Below are positions 1 through 10,927 of a stretch of DNA of 64,000 bases, piece after piece (within the stretch, counting starts at the first letter, position 1; each line of letters begins with the position of its first letter). The notes below the pieces were generated by a model, which searched no databases, had not been told where the DNA came from, and saw only the letters and a list, made by a program, of their open reading frames with translations. Source of the stretch: Galerina marginata. Its lineage: Eukaryota; Basidiomycota; Agaricomycetes; Agaricales; Galerinaceae. The position numbers and the translations under genes are program-made. The stretch covers positions 372,001 to 436,000 of the forward strand of contig JAECYW010000026.1 in assembly GCA_023014335.1 (NCBI GenBank), in the 5' to 3' direction.

Positions 1-1153
1 GTCAATTCGCACCCTGATGTCCAACCCACTGTCAGCCAAATTTCCACTGGTGTCGGCGCCAGTGAAATTGGGAACAAAGAGTGGCAACTGACGACCTGTA
101 TCTTGCACTCTGGAGGTCGACGCGCGAATGATAACCCCGTAGAATGTGATTGGGATGATCTGGCCAATCTGGTACAATCTTGTTAGTCCGACTAAGCACA
201 AAAGTGACGAGGAAAATTAATTGTACCAAATCAATAACCACATATGCACCAGTGGATTTTGTTAAATAGGACGAAAGCATCGCTAAGAGGGCACAAGAAT
301 ACAATGCACCACACTCGATGATAAATATCAGGAGCGGACGCAAGTTCCCACTCTTATATATGTATGAGCTGCTTGTTTTTGTTCCTCGCGACCGGTAAAA
401 TCTGTTATTTACAGTCCATATTCTGTATGCCAATAAACCTGTAAGGATTTGGTCAAATCACTCTATAAAGTATGACACATAAACCGTACCAGTTGCGACA
501 AAATTTGTAACGAAAGCAGTGGAATAAAAGGATATGACCCAACGTCCCACTTGAATCAAGAAAATATTTGCGCCATCGGCTACGGGTTGGGAAATGAGCC
601 ATACAGTAGCCGTTGCGGAGACTAGTCGTGTTAATATAACGGAGAGGTTTCCAAATAATGATGCTCACCAGCAACAGCTACCCAAAGGATACAAGGGATT
701 GCAATAATCCACCACGATTTCCACACAATATAGCAGCGATAGATCTGGAATACCGTATGAGACTCACTTGACTGCGGAAAATAAAAGACGTCAAAAACCA
801 ATATCGCATCCGCAAGCAGAGTCTCGAGTTCGTAAACAGCATTTTTGAATGTTTCTTCTTTAGCTGCGGCAAAGAAAATATCAGAGCCACCGAAAACGAT
901 GAAACCTCGATGAAGGTAAATGATGTCGGCAGCTATGTGCTGTACGTTTCGGTGTCTGTCAGCAACAATGTCTGTGGACGAACTGAGTTAGCACACTCAC
1001 CAATGTGCTGAGAATAAAGAGCAACAATGTGACGACCAACATAAGTTTGTTAATCCCAGACACTGTCCTCAAGTGGATCAAGGACCGCAGTGTCAATACA
1101 AACATCAGAACGGAGAACCCTACCGCTGTCGTTAAGGGGCTGAACTGGTTCAT
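1..1153 (-). CDS. Seven-transmembrane protein, C-terminus cut by window edge
   Basis: Multi-exon gene read leftwards from ATG at 1153. Hydrophobic stretches recur along it: FSVLMFVLTL near the start, then LVVTLLLFILSTL. After an intron come a conserved-looking soluble loop with FGGSDIFFAAAKEETFKN and a membrane segment IYRCYIVWKSWWIIAIPC that joins in frame across a GT..AG intron ending at about 749. Further left are KSGNLRPLLIFIIECGAL and a last helix, then a polar tail that is still open at base 1. This layout (seven helices, RCYIVW motif, polar cytosolic tail) is that of the abundant basidiomycete seven-helix proteins of unknown function. The gene at 27123-28309 has the same architecture, including a matching RCWVVRW motif. 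No ligand or pathway can be read from the sequence. Exon borders in the middle are approximate. Confidence 0.75.
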
Positions 1154-2573
1154 CGCATCGATGCCTTACCGTACAGAATTCCCTCGACTAGGGTAGATGT
1201 GAGGCTTGCGTCTTTGACTGTTAACATCGGGGGATGGATGTAAGGGAATATTGCGCCGATGCCTTTATCTATAGGCTTGGGTTACTGCCAGCTTTGGAGT
1301 TGATCAGGTATCAAACCCGCATTCGAACCGTGACCGCTGCAGCATAAGCCACAGCAGCCATTCATAGATTATGAAACGTGATCAGATCTGAGGGTTGAGC
1401 GGTGAGCTCTTCGATCGAAGCAGTGCATACTCATGCGTAAACAGGAAAATACTGAGGGCGATGATGCCCCACTGGCACACGCGTAAACAGTACAAAATTG
1501 GAATGATTACATATGGCATAAGCCACGTTGCCCAAAGCAAAGCGTCGGGTGCAATGGCTGTACTACACCAGCATCGGAAATTCGCTTGTGGCGATCTTTA
1601 AAGGAACTGACAAACTGAAGCCCACACGGGTTGACTTTTGAATACATCTCGAACTCTTCTGATGGTTCGGAATGGCCGATCACAGAAGTTCAGCTCCATG
1701 CACACTTGTGGGCGCCCCAGAAATAGAAAGGAAGTTTGAAACTGAATTGATGATTACCCCGGTATCTGGCGCTCAAGCTATGGAAGACCTTAATAACCTA
1801 CATTTCATCCATGACGACTCATCGTTTTTATTTTTAATAATACCCAAACCTAATCTTTCGCTATAAATTCCTACTTACCTCAGGTATCCCAACTCACTGC
1901 GGTAAACCCCGTCTGTTCCTCGGAATACCCAGCGCAGTTTTTTTCTGTTAAGTATGTGTTTCAATCTATCAACCGGTCTAGTGTGGTCATGCTGGTTGCG
2001 CCAGCTAGGATAAGTGTCCAGGAAGCCTGTACTCGGGTATTCCGGCGAATGGTTCACCTGCAGAGGTGATCATAGCACGTCCTCATGTTTCTGCTCTTTT
2101 GGGATTGAACTTGAAGCAAGATCGACGTGATGACTTTTCGAGTTGTTCATGTGGTACCCACATCGGGCTCTTTGCCTTAGTGCTGGGTATGAGAAATTTG
2201 GACGCCTCGCGACTCGTGTGCGGGAAGTATTCCGCCCGCCGAGTGCAACAGAGGTAGCAGGCGCGGGTACTGTCTATAAGACGTTGAACTGATTATGCGT
2301 GACTCAGACCAGGACGTCAGATGCAACTCCTACGACATGATCTCAAGCTTATTATCGCCCAATCCTTTATTTAAAGCCGTCTGAAATTTATTTTTCTCAA
2401 AACATTGTTAAATCAAAACCTTACAAAGGGATCATCTTCACAACAGGAGAAGGGACACATTAGATGGTAGGCAGGCAAAGAGATGGAGAGTTTAGTTAAA
2501 GTACCAGGAAATATTCACGCCTTCGATCAGTATATCGCGCATGGTCGCACAGCCAATATTCCAAGACGATGTA
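1154..2573. other. Intergenic, no gene recognised
   Basis: 1.4 kb between the seven-helix gene and the hydrolase. It contains only short unrelated open frames, no spliceable domain, no tRNA and no obvious repeat. Confidence 0.5.
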
Positions 2574-3914
2574 TCACAGCTTTGAGGAGCCGGTATTCCG
2601 GCTAAGCAACTTCGCAAGGTGCTCTGCAAGTTTGTCTGGAGATTGCTGAACAATCTGTCATAAAGTTTGAGTTATGGACAAATTAAGAGATTGGTTTAAA
2701 AGCTCACCAAGTGACCTACGCCAGGAATTCTAACGACAGAAGAAACATCACGTCCCTTTGATACATCTACAACCGTGTCTTGAGAATATCGCGGTCTGTG
2801 AAAGCAAGACGTTATTCAGCGCTCAGAGGGTCACTAGAGTCCTAGCACTAACACCATATCATTAACGCCTCCGAAGACCACATGAATAGATGTTTTCTTG
2901 CAAGTAGGAGCTATCTGATCAAGAGCCTCGAAGGTTGCCTCGAAGTCCGAGTACGCGTACGCTTCTTGCTGCTTACTACACTTGGTCGTAACCTCCGCAC
3001 CCGGTTTGACCTCTTTAAGCGCGTGTTTCTATCCGAGAAGAGGTGAGTCTGTGGTAACTAGATCTACTCAAGAGAACATACGATGTAAAGGTCAAACACA
3101 TTATGATCCCATGCCTTCCACGGCAAATGAGACGCTAACGATACACGTGCCGCCTCGCGATTCGACCACAAATTCTTCTGCTTAAGGAGTACTTTGGATA
3201 TATACGCAAGCTGATCTTGTCTTTCCTTCAAGTGTTCATTAAAAACATCCCTGTCGATCATGGGAGGTTCAACCAGAATGATAGCCTCATACGGACAGTC
3301 TGCAGGGGGATATAACTTGGTCGAATACATGCTAGATCAACACTCATTAATATTAATGGGAAATCTGGCATACAGATCGAAGCTTACATCGCAGATGATC
3401 CAGCTGAATGTCCAATTACGACGATGCGATGTCCTTTTAAATATGGTGAACCAACCAAGGATGCAATTGCAGCACCTATTTCTGAGATAGCTGCATTTCG
3501 ATGTAAGGCTTGGAATGTAAATGAGTTTTCCTAATGACTTACAGACGTTGTCCATTCTATGACCCAAACGCTCAGCATTTTGGAGGGCTGAATCACCGTG
3601 GCTTGGCGCATCAAACGACCATGCTTCTCGAATCGCTTGTCTCCCGGAGGGCTGCGATTGCAAAACCATCAGCCTTTCTAATGTTGGCTCCCAGCTTTCC
3701 TTGTCTACGAATAATGTTAGTATCCGCGATAAACGACAAGAACACGCATATACTAACGGAATCCGGTTCCATGCGCGAATACAAGTGTCGCGCCATCAGG
3801 ACAGCACAAATCATTCGTATACCGTTTTGCGGCAATTTTGAATGGTGGGTCTCTATCGCCTTTCTGAGGGCTTTCGAGCACAATTTCTTCAAATTTCAGA
3901 GTAGAAGTTGGCAT
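2574..3914 (-). CDS. Peroxisomal LPX1-like alpha/beta hydrolase
   Basis: Serine hydrolase of the alpha/beta fold, like the peroxisomal lipase LPX1 group. ATG at 3914 opens with MPTSTLKFEEIVLESPQ. The exons then give an oxyanion-loop region FAHGTGFHKESWEPT (joined across an intron at 3705-3757), REAWSFDAPSHGDSA, the nucleophile elbow GHSAGS (GxSxG) and EAIILVEPPMIDRDVF. The lid is SHLPWKAWDHNVFDLYI, the acid region is VVFGGVNDM, and the catalytic histidine lies in RIPGVGHL. The last exon ends with NTGSSKL and a stop at 2574-2576. The terminal SKL is a canonical type-1 peroxisomal targeting signal. One intron (start 3542) has two in-frame acceptors 18 nt apart; the longer, 52-nt version is the more plausible. 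Head-to-head with the P450 at 4561 (646 bp apart), so a shared promoter is possible. Substrate unknown; a fatty acyl or lipid ester is the inference. Confidence 0.88.
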
Positions 3915-4560
3915 AGCGAAGGGGGGTTGATGTTGAAGTTCAAGCTGAAAAGAGGGTTACAGGCAAGGGGTATGCAAGAAATTTGAAAATGACACGACGG
4001 TTACAGGTCAAGATCTCATTGCTGTGCTTCTTGAACCGTCTCCATTGAAGATCCTTATGGAAGCAGATCACGGACATGTCACCGTGCCTCCTCTCGTTCC
4101 AGAATTCCTTGACCGAATGGGTAGAGGGTACGAGGTCGACGAGACGCTAATAGACGTCATGTTATTTAAGAAACGTGGGCGTGTGAATTTAATATGCGGC
4201 ATAGGGCACAGCCCATGCCGAAGTTTGACCATATCATTCAAGATCGAACACAGCAACGAATGTAAAAATATGGTGCATCCAATTGGTCCGATAATGGCCG
4301 ACGGGAATATTCTAAGATGGTGCTCTTCTAGCACAGACGTCTTGCGATCTTTTCTTAGATCTGCATTCGCTTCAACCTGGCATGCCCCGACTAGAAAGGA
4401 AGCTGACTTACCTTCGGATTGACGCATACCCTCCTGACCCCTGACCTCCTTCGCCGCTACCCCAGTGTTGTCGAACCACCTTTGGCATTTGCGTGGTTCT
4501 CAGTAACTCATAATTATCCACCACCTCAGCCTCCGAAACCAACTACTTTTGCGCTTATCG
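3915..4560. promoter_or_regulatory. Divergent intergenic region, hydrolase / P450
   Basis: 646 bp between the two start codons. A 130-codon open frame on either strand (about 4024-4427) lacks recognisable motifs and has no convincing start, so I read the interval as a bidirectional promoter region. No individual binding site is assigned. Confidence 0.4.
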
Positions 4561-6548
4561 ATGTTCACATCGTCTGCCTTCTGGGTCTATGCTGTAGCCA
4601 TCACCCTTGCCACCGTTGTTGCCGCGATCCGGCTCTTCCGTGTGTCAACCGTACCATTGCCACCAGGCCCCCCTGCTCGCGGACTTGCAGGTAATGTCCA
4701 CCAAATCACAACGCCGGAATATTGGAAGATATACAAAAAGTGGTCAGAGATATACGGTTCGCTCCAGAATAAGTCTCCCTGTAATATCACCCTCGAACAC
4801 CTGATTTAGGCCCTATAATCCACTACCGTATCTACGGACGGAAATACGTCATTCTTAATGACGCTCGGTCGGTTATGGATCTATTGGAAGGACGGTCTCA
4901 CAAGTATTCGGACAGACCACAGGCATGGATGTACAAGGAACTCGTCGGAAGGAAATATGCAGTATTCAACATATCGTCCCAACACGACCGCTTTAAAACT
5001 TACAGGAAAATCTTGCATACCGGCCTCAATGCTCGGGCAGTCCCGCAATACTATCCACTCTTTCACGACGAAGCCGATATTCTTCTCCAAAGGTTGCTGG
5101 AAACTCCACAAGAATTCATTTCCCATTTCAGAGCGTACGTTTCTATCGCAGTGGCTACATGTCACTTACGATTGTTTCAGTAATTCCGGTGCTGTTATTC
5201 TGAAACTGGCTTATGGGTGGACGGTGTCAGACAACCAGGATCCATTTGTTCGTCTAATGGAGGATGCTTTCAAACTTCAAAGCCATATAACTAAACCTGG
5301 GAGATGGCTTGTCGATGTTTTTCCAATCCGTAAGTCGCGACTATATCATAGGAAGAGCTGCAGCATCTGATATGGCATACTACCGATGAGTCCGCTATGT
5401 ACCTCCGTGGTTCCCAGGTGCAGGGTTCCGTCGGGATGCCGAACAATTCAAGAAGGAAATGAATAAAGTCGATGTTTTACCTTTTGAGTGGGCTAAAGAA
5501 CAGATTGTGAGTTTTATTTTTCTCCGTTGCCTAGTCTAATACGGACTAGAAATTTGGGAGCTACCTGGCGTCATTTACTTCCCAGTATCTGGTCCCAGAA
5601 GATGGGCATCGTTTGAGTGATGAAGAGGAAGACACTATCAAGTGGTGTGCAGGAGCGCTGTACGCTGGTGGCGCTGATACGGTTTGAACTCTCGATCATA
5701 TTGCAAATCTGGACCCTGAATATTGAACAACCTTTTCAGACCGTCGCCTTCATGACCGCGTTTGTAGCAGCTATGACGCTTTACCCAGATGCCCAGTTAC
5801 GTGCACAAAAAGAAGTCGACGATTTATTGGGCAGACATCAAATCCTCAAGCCTGACGATCAGAAGTCGCTCCCATTTGTCGATGCACTAATCAAGGAAAT
5901 CTTGCGTTGGGCACCACCCGCACCACTGGGTATTATATTTTTTTATACCTTTTACTCTATTCTCACTGGATTTAAAGGTCTTCCTCATCGCGTTGTTGAG
6001 GCTGATACTTACAACGGGTATCACATACCCGACGGTGCCACGGTCATAGCGAATATCTGGTAGGTGTCTACTTGTCCAGTGAAGTGACATCGATCAACCC
6101 GTTCCAATTAAGGGCCATATGCAGAGACGAATCCGTTTATCACGACCCATTGGATTTCAGGCCAGAAAGATTCATGTCTGTTGATGGAAAAGATGGCGAA
6201 CTTGATCCCAAGAAAGTCGTTTTTGGATTTGGAAGGCGCGTTTGTCCCGGTACACTCGTTTGATTCCGAAAGCCATCCCAATACTCATTGCGCCCACCGA
6301 TGACCTAGGATCACTGTTTGCTGAAAGCGCCGTCTTCATCAACGTAGTTAGCATTCTCAGGCGGTTCAAAATTGAGAAAGCTGTTGATTCAAACGGCGTG
6401 CAAATTACGCCCAATCTTGAATTCACAGCCACCATAACAAGGTGCGTATGGCTTAGACATCTTGGTGAAAATTTTTGCATGACACCTACTTTCATTCGCC
6501 AGTCATATAAAGCCATTTCCGTGCTCAATAAAGGAAAGGCGCGAGTGA
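4561..6548 (+). CDS. Cytochrome P450 monooxygenase
   Basis: Membrane-anchored P450 with an N-terminal helix ([17 protein letters not shown]) followed by a proline hinge [10 protein letters not shown]. The ordered landmarks are complete: I-helix [10 protein letters not shown], the E..R pair in [12 protein letters not shown], the PERF-type motif FRPERFM, and the haem loop [10 protein letters not shown] with its ligand cysteine, which is split by an intron (6250-6308) and continues [12 protein letters not shown]. The first intron follows KKWSEIY, and the exon after it begins [14 protein letters not shown]. The last exon adds [15 protein letters not shown] and the stop at 6546-6548, which matches the family C-terminus (SHPKPF-type). 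Layout and sequence resemble the basidiomycete P450s usually labelled O-methylsterigmatocystin-oxidoreductase-like; that name does not predict substrate. It lies between the SKL hydrolase and the cyclopropane-synthase-like gene, which suggests a lipid substrate (inference). Confidence 0.92.
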
Positions 6549-7052
6549 ATTATGAGTAATTAGATGTTTGACAGATAGTCCTCGAAAAGCATTCATTACG
6601 AATTCGGTCGATCAATTCTTGCAACTGTGCAATAAGACATTTCCGATATGGAAAGTTGTATTTAAAATCGACTGTGAATTGAAAGAAGCCTACCATCATC
6701 ATCTCTTTCTATTTGGAAAATCCATGGCTTCGCGTTCAGCTTCTATTCATCTCGATAGCAGATGTCTGTAAGAATACAATGGGCTGGCGCTATCTTCATC
6801 TTCATCATGTATGAAGTTCTTTTCCATTTCTGATTCTCCAATGATGTTAGTTGACACGTTCTCGAAAGTCATCATCCACTGAAGGGTGTTCTTCGGTAGA
6901 AATCATCATAACACCGCGGTGGTCGGATGATCTGCGTCAAAAATAAGCGAAATAAAGTCGAATATCCATTGTTTTACCCCCTATAAATTAACACGAAGGA
7001 CCAAGAGACCAGACATCGTTGCTTACTACAGAAACCCTCTAATCGACAAGAT

Positions 7053-8990
7053 ATGATGAAAACCCTCGGTCTTCAGACAATGATATGGCAGTATTTATCT
7101 TCATACGGTAAGAGACCCGCCACTTGATTGAGGCACCTATTAATCTTTTTTCTAGCAAGGAACTCACTTCTGAGAATTTTGAGTGAAGGCCTACACCACG
7201 GTCGACTGGTTATCACGGAAGGCTCGCAAGAATACTGCTTTGGCCATGATTCCGAGGCCGAGAGCCGCACACCAGCTGTGGTGCATGTCAAGTCTGAAGA
7301 TGTCTGGACCAGAGTATTTTTCAGGAGTGATCTCGGATGTAAGCTATGCGCGACTTCTCATGGTGAACCAGAATTAACGACAATCTTTTGCTGGCAATAA
7401 AGTCGCCGAAGCATATATGAATGGAGAATTCGAAACTCCAGATCTCAAATCAGTTTTATACGTAAGTCTTTTGTTATGAATCGTCGTTTTCGTATGGTTT
7501 CTGATGGATAGCGCTCATCTAGTTATGGCTGGACAATCCCAAGCTAATGACAGGTCTTTCCACACCTCCGTACCAAGTATTTGCGCTTCTGTCGGCAATT
7601 TATATTCGATTTTTTGGACAGACTCTTTCAAAGTCAGCGAAGAATGCAGTGAGTCGTATGCTTGCATTCAGTGAAAAGGAAAATAATAATTTGTGGTGAT
7701 ACAAGGTGACTGGATATGACTGCTCAAACGATTTCTTCAAAGTAAACTCGTTCATCCAACGATTGCGTAGCCGCTGTCGCTGAGCATTCCATTTGTTGTC
7801 AGATATTATTGAGTGAAGACATGACATACTCTTGCGCTCTCTGGCCAGATCATCTTGGTGGAGTTCGAGGAGATCTGGACGGACATGACAGCGAGGGCGC
7901 TCTCAAGGAAGCTCAGCTCTATAAAATTCACAACATCCTTCAACTAGCTAGGATCAAGCCTGGTCACCGCCTTCTGGAATTTGGATCCGGATGGGGGAGC
8001 TTGGCAATCGAAGTACGGCCCGAATTTCAAATCATCCCTTAGAATTTACTTAAGTTACTACGACAGGCTGCTAAAAAGGATGCGTTGTGGATACTATTAC
8101 GCTGTCAATCGAGCAGAAACGTTTCGCAGAAGTGAGAATTCGGGAGGCCGGTCTTCAGGATAATATCACTGTCCACCTCCTGGATTACCGAAGTCTACCT
8201 TCAACTTTTGAGGGCATCTTCGACGCATTTGTCAGCATTGAAATGGCGGAGGTGAGTGTCTTTAATCTCAAACGAAATGTATCAGTAAAGAGTTCCATCA
8301 GGGAGTTGGAATCGATAATCTGCCGCTATATTTCAAAACAGTGGATTGGGCGCTAAAGCCGAATCAAGGGGTGGCAGTCATCCAACTCTCGACACAGCCA
8401 GAGTCCCGGTACAGAGTTTATCAGTGAGTTTAATCAAGCAATCCGTGAATGCGACATATATCAGGCGTAAGACCTGCAGATTATTCTCGCACATACCAGT
8501 GGCCGAACTCCTTTTTACCTTCGGCGACGATGTTTTTGTCCACAGCGACATTCGCTACCAATGGAAGACTCTGCTTCGAAAGCGCAGTTGACTACGGAAC
8601 ACGTACGTGCCAATTATTCTGTAAGACCCTTTTGTAATAAAACTACCTTAGACTATCCTAGGACTCTACGCGACTGGGGCCGGTAAGAAGGTCGAGTTTG
8701 ATGAATGCGTCTCCATTTGACGGGCCTTTAGGCGGTTACAGGCAAACTGGAATGAAAACGTCATTAAAAAACTGGAACTGAAGCATCCAGAACTTGCTTC
8801 AGAAGACGCGATCCAGGCATTTAAGCGGAAGTGGGAGTACATGTGTGTTTATGCTGAAGTGGGCTATGCCAGAGCCTATACTTCCTTGCACTTGTTCACG
8901 TTCGCCCGTCCTGTAAGAATCTACGCCACTGTAGCCTTATTCGCAGCTGACGCCAGTCTTCAGGAAAATGTGAAATGCCGCTGTGACTGA
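7053..8990 (+). CDS. Cyclopropane-fatty-acyl-phospholipid synthase-like methyltransferase
   Basis: SAM-dependent methyltransferase of the CFA / mycolic-acid cyclopropane synthase family, which methylates or cyclopropanates unsaturated acyl chains. ATG at 7053 starts MMKTLGLQTMIWQYLSSY, and the first intron (GT at about 7111) joins in frame to ARNSLLRILSEGLHHG. Then come the N-terminal family segment KVAEAYMNGEFETPDLKSVL, the active-site entry MTYSCALWPDH, and SAM motif I LLEFGSGWGSLAIE. Next are TLSIEQKRFAEVRIREAGLQ, FDAFVSIEMAE and the C-terminal block VYAEVGYARAYTSLHLFTF. The final short exon ends at 8990 after CRCD. There is no N-terminal tandem membrane segment of the kind seen in fungal sphingolipid C9-methyltransferases, so CFA-type activity is preferred. 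The gene starts 504 bp after the P450, on the same strand. Confidence 0.9.
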
Positions 8991-10927
8991 AACCAATAAA
9001 CCCAACGTGAAGAACGGGAGTGGATTTACTTTTTAAGGATCATAATGAGGACGTTGTAGTAGTGAGATCTGGACTGAGCTCGCCGTAGTTGCGATATTCA
9101 CCTCTTACTTGCCTCTTGCCTCGCGTGCGACGCGGTTCCGCACTGTTCGACGCGTCTCCGAGCCTTAGCCGCCCAGGTCCGAACGGATTGGACACAACAA
9201 TCGAAAGCTTCTCCACAGCGGAATGTGGGCACTCAAGATGTCATTCGACTAAGTCACGGAGGTCTATGTGGGCACCAACCACCGATCGTACCTCCTAGCA
9301 TGATCCGATTGTTGAGAATTTTGTCTGCTGGGTTCTCACCATTAAAAAATTTGTCGAAATGGCGTATGATCCCAGCTCAGTTGCTATGACGGCGACGCTG
9401 TTCGCATTGCGTGAGGAGAAAAGTTGCTGGCCTACGAACGGGGCGTCCGCAGGCCGGCTGATCAGTTAGAAGTTCGAAACTGCGACGGCAGGGGTCGACG
9501 GAGAGCACGCGTTGTAAGGAAATGAAATGTTGGCGGCAGTTGTGACAAAACCAATGTAGGTTCGTTTAGACACTTGGAAATGGAAATCAGCTAGGGGCGG
9601 AACAGTCCCAATAGAGGGTGACGAAATACAAGGAATTGGTGTCCGTTGTGACTGGGAATTGAGATGCTGGGAGGGCAAGCGAAAGGAAGTAGGAAGGGAA
9701 AGCAAGATGGATGCGACCGCCGACGGGTCCAAAGCGCAACTCTAAATTGACGCTGGGCTATTTGCTAGATCATATGATCGGTCCCTGGCGAATGACACCA
9801 AGTGGCCGGGATCCACTCTACCTGTTCAAGTCAACCACGCCGTCCGACTCCCCGACGCATAAGTACTTCGCGGTATATTACGCGAAGGGGGTGGTATGTG
9901 TGGCCCGTGCGTTCGTGCGAGTAACAAAGATATTGGTGAGTGGAACTTTAAGGATGCGCTCGACTGTGGCACTGAGCTGCGTACTGGAGGTTGAAGTCGA
10001 CGCATAAGCTAGACAATTGCATGGTAGATATGGGACGCTAAGATTAAGCTGGTGTTGCAAGCACTGTCATGAGGTGTTTAAGAGTTTCCTTGCCTGTTTT
10101 TCAAACAAAGAGGGGACAGCAAAGGGAGGAGCGAAGAGAGTGAGGACAGCGGTTCGTCGAGCAACCATGCACCCGTTTGACAGAGCTTCTGCTTTGTATC
10201 AAATGGGCATAATGCTGACATAGCGGGTGCTATGTAGAAATTGCTTCCGGGCCTAGGACAAAACGGAGGATCATCCTGAAAGAGATGAGGAGTCAAGCAA
10301 TGCTAAAAGAACCGAGGTTGAGAGCGCATCTTAGAAGAGCGGGGGCCTCCCAGCAACTCAGCAACCGCAACACCAAAATGCCTTCTCACTCGCTCCAGCA
10401 GTGTTGCGTTGGGCGCGGGTGCAGAGATGGTAATCGGGTCGAGCGTGTGGTCTGGCTGTCGTTGCGTGGTAGTCAGTACCAAGAACATCGAGGCAAGAGC
10501 AGAAGTATGCTGGTGGGCTTTGGCTCCGAGTCTCCGATTTCAGATATCTAACGGTCACCGGTCAGGCCGTGCTGAGCGAGTTGACGTTCTTAATCATACA
10601 TTTGCCAGGGAATAAAGTCTGTAAACAGGGCTTCATAAGCATTGGGCTGCAGGGGACTTGACTGGCGGGGAGGCATATGAAAACCCCAGTCCAGCCAAAG
10701 CCTCTTGAAGGAGGTGCGATGCCGGTTGCTCCGCAATGTAGCAGCTGTGGAGACAAGCGCCGCGATACCCCATCTTTGAGAATGCCGGATCGTGCCTGCG
10801 TCGGCACCACATATCCGCACGTGACCTGCGCCACGCCAGAATTCTGAACTGTCTCCGCTGTCACTAACGACGACCCACAAACCTCTCCGACCACCAAAGA
10901 AAAGCCCTCAGAACACAAGCTGGCTCA
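8991..10927. other. Intergenic, no gene recognised
   Basis: 1.9 kb of mixed composition. The open frames of up to about 120 codons overlap on both strands, have no recognisable motifs and do not splice into anything I know. Possibly decayed DNA. Confidence 0.45.

Noticed and set aside
4024..4427. 130-codon frames on both strands between hydrolase and P450
   Set aside because: No motif, no good start and no splice partners; the interval fits a divergent promoter.
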